A DNA stretch of 64,000 nt, taken from NCBI GenBank assembly GCA_030248135.1, contig JASANC010004101.1:52849-116848 (forward strand). Reading direction: 5' to 3'. This document shows positions 49,301 to 61,562 of the stretch, piece by piece (position 1 is the stretch's first letter; every line of letters begins with the position of its first letter). Made by a program: the position numbers and the translations under genes. Source of the DNA: Theristus sp. LFF4_11. Lineage: Eukaryota > Nematoda > Chromadorea > Monhysterida > Xyalidae. The notes beneath the pieces were generated by a model that did not search any database, was not told the origin of the DNA, and saw nothing but the letters and a program-made list of their open reading frames with translations.

Positions 49301-52300
49301 CAACTGTGATGACTGAAAGCGTGCAGTTGCAATTGTAATTGTGCGCATGGCCCAGCCAAGTTTTGCAAACAAAATGTTTTTTTCTAAAAGATGATCAACC
49401 GACCTTCGGCATGCGGCTTTCACGGATCAATTCAACGTTTTAATGTCGTTGAATCTGTTCACTGTTATTAGACGACAAATTCAACGTTGAAAAAGATTTG
49501 GAAGACCATCATTTTGAGAATACACTGACTGCTGATAATCGGATCCGAAGTTGCGAATGTTGCACATGCAAAGTTCTTTGTGGCATTTTGTTCGGAAAAG
49601 CTTGTTTTCCGGTTAATTCTGATAGCTTGTACGGATACAATACGATGGAAATAAAGTAGACCGAAAGTATAAGCATACGTATGTTGACCGAACGAGTTAT
49701 TCCTACGGCTATGTGGTCTCCTCGCAACAAAAGTTCAGCTCTCTCAAAGGATAAAAAACTGGGAAGCCAAACGCAAACAACTTAAAGAATGGTAAAAACA
49801 GATACAACACTGTAAATGAAATGGTGAACCAAGCCAGAAACAGAACAGAACGTAGCACTGTTAAAATGAAATTCTTTTACAAAGTTTCCCACCGAACAAA
49901 GAACCAGAGATGTTCCGAACAGCAAACGCTGTTTCGAAAAATGAAAAGTTACACTAGTGTGGGCATGGAATATTCCAGTAGCAGTGCATTCAACAGCACA
50001 GGCAGAAACTCTGTGAGACCATAAAAGAATGCATTTTGGGTTTTAGCAGAAAACTATTGAGACCAATGCTTTCTCAAAACAGGCACGCAACAGCAAAACA
50101 GTTTTTTTCCAAAAAAAACCGGGTACCATAACAATTTCCAATCAGCCAAATGCATCCCCCGTCTATTTTCACGAGACGTTGGGTGGTCCGGGCGGGTCCC
50201 CGGCTGAGCTGTTATGCTGATTAATTTCAATTGCAAATGCAAATTAAAAAGCGTCCCATTCCGTTCGGTTCTGCGCTGTCCAATCCGTTTATTTTCTCTC
50301 GGCACGTTTTCGGGCGGATGAAGACAGCTAAACTAGTTTATTAGAGTGATCGATTCATTTTCATCATCCGAGCCCACGAATTCTAAAACCTCTTCAATCG
50401 AAATACACAAAACGCCCACGCACACCGCACCACACGTTCACACACTCATACTGCGCAAAATGAAAAACAAAATCAAAAAAACTTTCAGAAAATCTCACCT
50501 CGACAGTTTTGAAGTGCACCGACCAGGAGCCGGAAGAGCCAGGCTGAGTGATGACACGACAGACACCTGCGAATGCAATTGAAACTTTTTTAAAAAAGCA
50601 TTTATTAAAATAAAACTTTGACAGGCGTAACCGCATAGTGTCGTCATGCTACACGCAGCGCAGGTCCATCAGTACTTCGTAATAGTCAAAAACTACATGA
50701 GTAATCACAAAAAAAATCAAAAACACGAGACAACGGTGTTCCAAATAGAGTTGGCCATTATAGCCAACACGGATTTTGGCACGGCCCCAAAAAAACAGAC
50801 CCCATAATTCAAAGGGCAATCAAAACTTAACCAATTCACTTGGCACAGTACGCACATTTGTTTGCCACGGTCAACCCTAGTTCCGAATCCGGAACGTTCT
50901 CGAGCTACTGTCTTATTGCGTTCGCAGACGTCGACAGGAAACCAGTTTCATGGTTGATGCGACAATTCAAAACGGTTCTCGTCATCTCGTGACTCAACCG
51001 TTCCTCAGGGACGCGGGTTCCTTCACGAACTTTGAATACCCGCATCGAGCATATGAAACTGCTTACAGCTCTATGCGCGCATTGAGTCGCAGAACCAAGA
51101 TAAAAGATAATAGTGGTGTGCGGATGATACGAGACGTGCATCGTCTCGCGAAATTTTGAACGACCGAACGAACGCGTGAGAACTCTGTCCAGCGGCCAAC
51201 TGCAACTGTCCCGATTTACTACCGCCCCCCTGCTTACCCATTTTCTGCAAATACTGCACATATTGCTGCAACGAGCTTGGTATGCCCCGCAACGCCTCCG
51301 GCGAGTAGCCGTCGTCTGGCAACAGGAACGGCAACGCCAGCTCAACGCTTTCCTCGAGTTGAATCGGTTGGTCTTCCGCCTTCAGCGTATCGTCCGCTTG
51401 TTGTTCGGCAAGCTGAGCAAAAGTGACTGTGAATGATTTTTTGCGGGATTTTTGCAAATACAGTGAAATAAAGGCGATCTGAAATAGCGCTCGCTAGTTG
51501 AAGGTGTTCCGCACCCCAGGTTGAATTTGATGAGTTGGTTTAAAAAACAAATAAAAAAAACAAATCCATCGCTTACAAACACTCTTCTCTTGCACCAAAT
51601 ACACATTTCCAACCTGCACGACACTGTCAATAAGATTCCTTGGAATTTCGGTGTCATCCTCTGGTTTGAATCGCTCCATCAGATTGCGCACCTGTGCGCT
51701 GTTCAATTTGTAGCACGTTTGACCGAGCACTGCCAGATTGTCCACTGTTTTCGGTGTGCGCAGCAACTTCAAAGCCTGAATGCTTTGGTTGTCAACGAAT
51801 TTCAATTTCACAGCTGGCTGCAGGCGAAATCGGCAGCGTGCTTCACAAAGAGGCATCATCATTCATGACGCGATTTTGTGATCGACGCTACAGTTTCGCA
51901 CGCAGATATGAGCGAGCAACACAGTTCTATTTCAAATGATAAAAAATGTTCGACATTTCAATCGTTGGACAATTCATGAAAGTTTGTTTGAAATTATTTT
52001 CACGGACGTTTGGAGCAAAAGTTTCACAGCGAAACTTTTCATGCAATAGTCAGGTTTAGTTGAATACCAATCAATTCCAAAGGCATAACACTATTCAAGC
52101 GCCCCTAATCAGCTAGCGCTTCACGAAGTCGAGCAGTTCGGCTGTGAAAATGAACACATCCAAGTTGAGAAGGCAGGCGGGTACAACGTCGTCTTACAGA
52201 GAGGAACGGTAATCAGAGTCAAATGCTGCAGCAGAGAGCGGACCTGCACGATGCGATCCAGGTGGCACTCGGCGGCCTGTTCGAGTCCCTGCTGGAGCGC

Positions 52301-55300
52301 CCAGTGCTGCACGTGCCTCAGGCGTGTCGTCAGCTTTTGCGCCCACACCGCCGTGCAGTGCTGCGCACCATCGCGGCTGACCAGCCAGTTGAACAGGTAC
52401 ATGTTGACGTAGTGGAACAGTTGCGAGAACAGTTGAATCGTGAAGGCGGCGTTCATGTGACACGCACGCAACACCGACATCGTCACGGACATCGTCTGCA
52501 GGCACGGCGCTGCACGGGTGGAAATGCGCATGTTCAGTATATAGCCGAACGCAGCGAAATGACGTCATGTGCGTTTCAAAACAGTCGTCTAATCATGCAC
52601 AGCAAGCAGACTGTCCGGTTCATGTTCGTTGATTCACTCACAGCGTGCAATCGTTCGTACATGTTCGCACCTGAGACGGGGTGAGGGGAGGGACAGAGCC
52701 AAACTGACAGTGGTTGGTTGCTGTGCATGAGTGGGCGCATATGACGTCACGGCGGCACGACACGTCCTAACCAATCGACCGCAAGCATGATCAGGCAGTG
52801 GCGACTGACCGACACTTTCGGCGTCGCCCAACGCTCCGTCCAACATCGCCGGCATCGTCTGCGCCAGCTGTTTGCTGACGCCCGCAGCGGCATGACCGTA
52901 CGCCTTCTGAACGGCGTCAGCGATCGACTCCTGCGGCTCCGGCGTCGTCGCGTGTCGTACGTCGTAGTCGCACTTGGCGAAATGCAACAGTTCACTGGTG
53001 TTCGCCAGCCAGTAGGCCGCCGCGACCACGTCGTGACAGTGGTCCTGCAAGGTGTGCGCGCTTGTCTGCTGCTGTTTTGTCGGGCAGTTTTTGCTTTGGC
53101 ATCGGGATGGCACGGAAATATTGCCGGTTTTTTCGGGTAAAAGAAAAGGTTGGTTGTTCGAGAAAAAAAACATCGACAAAAAACAGAAACAGCAGTTTTT
53201 TGGAAAATTGTCTTTGAATTGTTCCCGAATGTCTTGTTTTGATTTGTGTGAATGGTCTGAAAAAGTGTAGAAAAGCACAATTCAGACTGCAGCACTGTGT
53301 GAATTAAATTATGCAGCTAATTCGCTGCTGCGCATGAACTTAGGACGTTTTAGTAAGCACCCAGGAACGAGCACATTGCAGCCGTTCAGCCGATTGCATT
53401 CCGTGTTTGAATCACTATGCACCTGGATAGTGACATGCAGTAAATTCGCGGTTTTCGTGATGAATTGCGCCAATTTTTCGGCGCGCTCGAACGGCAACAA
53501 CGAGGTGCGATAATGGGGCGAGATGCGATAGCGCCAGGACATGTACAGCACGTAGGCGGGCGCCAGCTTGAACTGCCACCGTTCCACCTGCGCGTCACGG
53601 ATCACAGTCGACAGGAAACCGTCCTCAACTGAAAAAAATGGAAGTGAAGTTTATTTTTGATGTTTTGCAACTCTGCTTTCACTCGGTCCAGGAACCCGAA
53701 CTCCGGAGATTTGGTGGATGGGGTGAAAGCTGAGCGCCCCATGCACGGTGTGGACCAATGCTCTTGATGCGAGAGGGGGGCAGCCTCTAAGCCACACTCT
53801 GGTCTGCCTGGACACTTATATTGTATTTCGCGTCTCTATTTTCTAAAATGCAAAAAGAACATGTTTCAAAAACAGTGCCACAGAAGAAGCGGTTGGTTGT
53901 CCAGAAATTACGACGACGTCACGTAACTTTAGCAACATCAAACAACGACAAAAAAAACTTCTCGGTTGCGCTGCGCTTTTCGACACGGAAGCCATTTGAA
54001 AACTGTACATAAGAAACACAGTTGGCCATGCCATATATGATGCGAAACAACGAGCATTATCACACTGATATATGCGACCGTGTGCACGGCACGTTTTTTT
54101 CAAAACACCAACCATTATCGTTCAGCTCGACAACAGCAGGCACACAATCACGCACGATGAATGGCGATGGCGACATTTGACGAGCCATTGGCAGGCCACT
54201 AAAAACGAACACCAGATACAACAACGTTCAATGCAAAATACTGCTGCCAATCCATCGTGTCACTTATGCCCTATCATGACGAAAATATGCGGCGTCTACA
54301 ATAGCCTACCATGCTTAATTTCTATCAATCTTTTGCTGAACACAACAAAATTCAGTGGGTTAGTAAAAGTAACGTGCTGAAACGCATGCAAGTCGTGCAA
54401 ACATAACAAAATACGTTCAAAAAAACTAAAACCAAAATCGAAAATAAAACAGCAAGTACTATTACGCCCCATTCACACTTCACCAGCAATTTCAAGCCGC
54501 GACAATATCACCGAACACGTGAATGGAATTTCTGCTGTCTGCTCGGCTTGAACCCGCCGCGCGCATGTGAATGGCGCCGTTTTCATTCATCCGAAGGCCA
54601 CATACAACTCGGTCGGTGACTTCGCGCGCTTTCGAATCTCGGCCGACGCGGGCGACGACGAACGGAGCAGTCGATTGAGTTGCTCGCACGAAATCGAGAA
54701 CTGCTGAGCGGCCGCCAGTCGCTGTTTCTTTGGCTTCCTTGGCTCGGAGGCGAGCCATTCGGACGATTTCGACACGCTCGACGACGCCCGCGAGTCCGTG
54801 CGCGGCAGCGACAGCGTCACCGTCGAAATGTCGCCGTCCAAGTCGAACGTCGTTTCAATGCGCGCATACTTGTCGAGCAGCGGTGCATCGTGCAACTGAC
54901 CGTCGCTTAAATAAATGTGACCTCGTTTTAGAAACGACATCGGCTGATCGTAGCGCAACAAGCCCGTCGTTTTCCCACCACCACTACCGCCATAATTGCC
55001 TTTCCTCGTCTTTCGTCGCGGATGAAAATGGTGGTAAAAGTAGATGCCGTTGCAAACGCGAATCTCACGCGGCACGCTGTGGTTTCTGTTTTCAGCGGCT
55101 GTGTTGGCTTGCCACTTGAAGAAATTCTAGAATTTCCAAATTCTAGAAGTGTTAGTATTGACCAAAAGAAAGCTATTGGCTACAATGAAATCCTGTTCCC
55201 AATCGGCCAATCTAACAACAAACATGCATCAAAAAATTGAAAAAAAACATCAAAGAATGACGCACAACAACCCGACACCATGCATTTGCCAAAAAATAAT

Positions 55301-58300
55301 CATGCATTCAACAATGAAAAGAACCGAAAAGTTAGTCATTCCATTCCATCAAAAAAAACAGGATTCAAAATTGATTTCAAAAACATTCTTCTGCTCGGTC
55401 AAGTCAAGAAAAAAAACCGATTCACCATAAAAAACCAATCAGGCGGTATTTGTGAAACACACACCAACCGCGGCGGACGCATTCCAAGTGCAAAGTTTCA
55501 TCTACATGTGCTCGCAAACCAACCAAACCTACCAGCAAAGAAATGCGCAACTGCGTCGATTAGAGAGGATCAAGCACCAGAGTTTATAGCAACATTTGTC
55601 AAACATCAAAAACGTCTCTGTTATCAATTCTAAAAAAACACAACGTTTCTTTGACTCACTTTTGTCGTACAGGCATCGACGTGCTTCGCGGCAGACTCGC
55701 GTACTGTTGCGTGTGCGTCTGAAAACAAAGGGAAAACTGCACAAAAAATAAACAAAAGTGCATTTTAGATCACAAGCATTTTCAAACGTTTGCGAATTTT
55801 CGGCCCGACAAACTTCAACCCGTACATACTGGGTGTTAATAATTGTAATTCCCCTTGTTTTTATCACTATCCATTTACAGCGTCCCTTTATTACCACCGA
55901 TTGAACAGACATAAACCCCCATCATGACATGACACGTGATATGCAGAAAAACACCTATGAACTACAAAAACATAAAACAAGCGAAAAACCGCTCATGCCG
56001 TTATCATCATTTCAAAGACCATATCATACCAAACGACTGCAGCCAACACAAGAACACAAGTAACTGGTAAGTGTCACACACGCACACATTTTTGAAAATT
56101 ATAATTTTTCCGCACTACCCATTCAGCAAAATAATAACAAACAATTCGCGTAGTGTGTGTGCTTTTGTCGCCCCCCCCCAGAAATTTTATTCCATTTTAC
56201 AAAAGTAGCGCGTTTACCAGAAGAAAAGCAGATTGAAAACGACGATAAATAAAAAAAGGTGCACAGCGCGTACAGCACACACACAACTGTGGATTATCAA
56301 TGAGTCATTGCATCTGCGTCTGCCCACAAAACACACAAGCGCGCGCGTGCACAGCAATCGGTTTTACGTTTTCCGATTTTTAATGTCTGCCAACACATCA
56401 CACGCTGACACCACAATCAGATGACGTGTCAGGCGTGACAAAAAATGACTGTACGAACGTTTGATCTGCGCAACTTCTTTCACTGGTTACGATTCACATT
56501 TGATCGCAGCTCATTGCTGTTGTCAGTAAGACTTTTTAACAGAGTATTGGACGCACACTGCCCAAATCAGCGCACCGCACATCAACCACGGGCACAAAAA
56601 CGCAAAACACTGGTGATTTCGAATATCGAGGTTCTTCACACAGTTTGTCTCTCTAAAAGTAAGCGTACCACTAAAAATCAAAAAGCTATGCAGTCCAGTA
56701 GTGATACACCACTGAGCCTCCGAATGAAATCATGCAACGTCACAAGGTCCGGTTTTTTCACGCAAACCAATGCACCAATGTCTCTGCTGTTCAACGTGAT
56801 CGTGAGGACACTGAAAATTATCGCTGCATCCATTTCTTCAGGCGCCCACTGGTGTATGGCCTATTTTTTCAAACGTGTCCCACTGAAATGACGTCATGTG
56901 CCGCAAAACATGCGCTTGCCGTTCACAGCAAACCAGACTTTCCGTTTAGCTGATTTCTTCTCGTAAACAAATGGTGAATGTCGAATCAGTCACACCAAAC
57001 TGAAATTTTAGTGCCTGTACTTTGACAAACGTGAGTTTTTAAAGCAAATGACGTCATTTTAGTCCGGACACGTTTGAATAAATCCACAGTAGTAGCACTC
57101 AGTCTCCTCTCAGACATACGACGTGTGCCTGCACGACGCCGCTGTGCGTGCCGCCAATCGCCTTGTCGGCGTTCGCGGGATCCATGAAGCGGAACAGATG
57201 CGAGCGACCGATTCTCAGCGTGCATCCGTGGCGCAGTATGGTCGTCTCCATGATCGACTGTCCGTTCACGTTGATCTCGGCGGCCGGCGCACACGGCGTC
57301 AGCGTCACGACGCCGTCCATGTAGGCGAGCACACAGTGGCGCGGGTGGACGTACGCGCCGAACAGCTGCATATGCAAATACAATCAAATTATTTTTTTAA
57401 ACGTGTCCCACTGAAATGACGTCATGTGCCACAAAACATGCGCTTGCCGTTCACAGCACACCAGACTTTCCGTTTAGCCGATTTCTTCCCATAAACAAAT
57501 GAATCAGTCACACCAAACGGACATTTTAGTGCCTGTACTTTGACAAACGGGCGTTTTTAAAGCAAATGACGTCATTTTAGTCCGGACACGTTTGAATAAA
57601 TCCACAATAGATCTGTTGGGCGTTTCGCCACTTATTCCGTTGTACGCCGACGACACCGTTTGGACTCGTCAGCAAACGATCGGTGTCACAGACACTTGGG
57701 AAGAATCACTTAAGAAAACACAAGTGATACACTGAACAAAACAACCAAAAAAGACCTCAGTGAAACCAACGGACAATGGCTGAGTCTACTGCGCAATTGT
57801 TGGAAATTCAAGCATGCCAGACGCAAAAAAATAAAAGTCGCTTGTCACAGCAAGTTCAACTGCTGCTAAATGAAGTTGAAGGTCGAGACGGAAATCCAGG
57901 AATGCAACACGAACGACGAGTGCGTTGACTCACCATGATACTCTGTGGCGTCTGCGCCAGATTGCGATCGCTGCCAATCTCGGTGACGTTCGGTTGTATG
58001 CGCTGTAGACGCGGCTCACCGGCCACCGCCGAACCGTCTGCAGAGCAACGATTTGGCAGAAAGTTGAATCAGCAAAACAACAACACAGCTGGATGAAACT
58101 GACCGAGACGATTTTCGAGTGAACGAATGTTTTTTTTCCTTCAAATTCAAACTGAATATATTTTTGGTTCTGCGACCCGGTGCGACAGTCGTGTATTTGC
58201 AAGTAGTTTCATCTGGATGCGGCAATTCAAAATTACCCGAGTGACACCGGTCGTGTCTCAGGGATTCCGATCAGTAGCGAAAATTTAAATTGCCGCGTCA

Positions 58301-61300
58301 GAAACAACATCTTAACATGTCCGCGAGTCGCGGAACTAGAAAAAACAAGACTAAGAAAACAGATGAAATGAAGCACAGCGAAACGAACCAGGCATCAGCT
58401 CGATCAAGTACGGTTGATCGGCGTCGACCGAGTGCAACGCGGAGGCACTGGCACGCCGGAGACGCCGCGGGGGGTGCGAGGCTGGGCGGTGGCGGATGTG
58501 CAGGATGACGCTCTCTGCAACCAAAACATCAACGCACACTAACACGCTGCATCCACCAAAGTTTTGAAACATAGAAATCGTCGTGGCATAAAGGCATAAA
58601 GAGCACTCATTGTAGCACGTGACAAAGTCGTTTCATTTACGCCACAGTGATTAACGCAGCACGCCATTTTAAGCACGGCGATTAACTGCGTCGCTCGAAA
58701 ATCACTAATCAATTGGAAAAATTTTAATTTTTTAAAATTTTAAAACTTAAAAGTTTAAAAACGCAGTCGGTTTTAAGACGAACCAGTGTCCTCGTCCTCA
58801 CAATACTGAAGTCTTGTTCATGTACACAGGCAAAACATTCAACAGAAAAGAATACTACCAACGTTTCGGTCGGGTTCTGCGGCTCAATGCGCCTGCAGAC
58901 TAGTTTCACTCGACGACTGCAGGCTCGAAAAAAATAGTTTCAATCTCGACGTTCGAATTTGAATTGCCGCGTCACGCGTAAAATTGTTCAACATCTATGC
59001 GCGCATTAGGTCTCGCAACCAAAAATAAAAGATAAAACGCAAAAACAAACGAAAGCAAACCATTTCTGTTTGCGACCAAATTCAGCGGGTATTCATCGTC
59101 GTCAATGATTCGCTCCGACAGCGACGGCGCCTCGCCGGCCAATTCGCAGGTGACTGCGTCGTCGGCAGCAATTTTCACCTGAAAAACGTGAAGCAAAACG
59201 CTCTAATCGAAACTCTTTGCTATTTCAACTATTTCACTATTCATGAACAATAGTTCCCTCCCACGCTTCTTCCCATCGGTTCCAGAGACCCGACATCGAA
59301 AGTAAGGTACTAAACTCCGGTGGTTTAGTGTACGGACAGTTTGGAGCGCCTCGTGACGCTCTGAGAGTCGCTCTAAGCAATCAGAGAATTCGATTTCGGC
59401 GGTTTTCCGATCGCTTACAGCTAATTCAGAACGACCAAACAAGCAGCCGATCAAGACGACAATGATCCCATCGCAAGAGGCCGACCTCGACCAAGCAGTA
59501 ATCGTCGGGATTCTGGCGTTCGAGCGCGTACTTCTCGAGCGTCTCCTTGATGACCTTGTGCGCCGGCTCGCTGGCGCCAACCAGCAGCGTCACATACGGC
59601 TTGTTCGGCGACAACTCGCAGCCGTAGATCTTCAGCGAGCCGCCCTCGCCCATCTGACGCAACTTTTGCACCTGACGTTCGCGGCGTTTCTTCATGACAA
59701 TCTCCGGATTGGAGATCGTACGCGTGAACGTCGTCGTCGGCACCTCGTCGTAGAGACGCCTATGCGTGTGGGAAAACGGTCGCGAAGAGTATTTGTGCGA
59801 TATTGGATATTGTAAAAAAAAACTGGCGGAATAGTAGCCCGCCCTAACCTGTTGTTGTTGTTAAACAGAGTTCGCTCAATTGAATGGGCTAGAAAATCTG
59901 CGCTTATGGCAACGGTTTTTTGTTGGTGTTCGTTTTTGGATAGATCATCGGAATGTTTTTTGTTTGAAATCTACTATTGGAATAAAACGCGCGTCTCTGG
60001 TCAAGTAGTCTGATTCGGCCCACGTTCCACTTCCAGAGACATGACTTCCGATGTCACTGGAGGTTTCAACTTTTTTGATGCCTTTCCAAAATAGACAAGA
60101 CGATAAAAATGCCGAAGAAATACGACAGGGAAGACAGCACGAAGTTAGCTCAGTTGGTCTTTCTGGTGTCTGGTCTCTCGTTCATACTGATTGGCTGCGT
60201 TCCGCTGCTTGTTATTTCCAACGTACGAGCGCACGTGCACCAATTCAATTCACTCAACAACCACAACAAACACTCAAAAGTTGCATTCTACATTTGCACA
60301 GACAAGCGTACTTCGCAACATTTGCGTCCTCCGCTTCCAGTGAGCGCTCCTTGTCTGCTGATTTCACATCGCCACTGTGACTCCGTTGCCGTTCCGCTTT
60401 CAGCTTTTCCAATTTCTTTTTGTCGCGTTTCGACAATTTGCGTTTCATATTCGATTCGGTTTGCTCGAACAGACTGCGGTTGACAGCCTGCAAAAAGTGC
60501 ATATGAAATACAAGGTATGCCAAAAATACCGGATTTCAAACTGCTCCATCTTGCGCCTGGTTAGAGGGCATGGGTCTGCAATTTGGAAATTTTACACAAC
60601 TAAGGTTCGCATTCTTTAAAAAATTTATAATATTACTACTTTTTTCCTATTATTTGTTGTTTGTTTGTCTGTTGTTGTCAAGGAAAAAAATGCAAGACGG
60701 TGTGCGCAAGATTGACGCAGACACTTGACTGCACCAGAAAGTGGCGAGGTGTTGAGCTTTCGACATTATTGGATGGGTTCAGCTGTTGAAATTCGCAGTT
60801 CTCACATTGAGCAACTAAACCAAAATCAGTTGCAAACTAACGTCGGTGATTTCAATAAAAACAGATTTTTTTTTGAAATAATAGGAAAAATGCGATTCTT
60901 AGTTCTGTGCTGACACGTTTTCAAGTAGCCTCATACCTCAAACCAGACGTCAGATGGAGCAATTTGAAATTTGAAGTGGTGTTTTTTTGCCCACACTGTT
61001 TATGAGGATTATAGAACGCAGACCACATCGACCACTCCAGAATCAGCGCACCAGAAACCAAGTCGAATGCAGGCAGACAATAATGAGATTGTTGGCTTTG
61101 AGAAAGCCATGTCGTGTTCAGTTTAGTTCTTCAGAATCATAACACAAACAGATCCGAAAAAAGCGAAACGAATCAAAAGACAAACAAACAAACGACGTAC
61201 GCCGAGCGGCAGATATTGGCTGGCAGACTCCTGGCGCAGCAGAAAGCGCCCCTCGCGGTTGTCCTTGTGCCAGTTGAGCTGCACCAACAGCGGCTTCTCC

Positions 61301-61531
61301 TCGTCGGCCAGCTTTCGCTCGCTGCCATTCTCGTGCACCTGCACCAAACATCGTGCACACTGATCCAATCTACTTTTTCGTTGTTTTTCTTATTGTGTCA
61401 CGAACATTGCTGAATTTAGTTCGGTTGGGAGAAACAACAAATCGTGTGTCAACTAGATAAAATGAACCATTTTTTGCGAGCTGTAGCGCGCGAATACAAG
61501 CAAAATGTTTGAAAGCGCATGCTCGCCGCCG

Positions 61532-61562
<31 letters not shown>

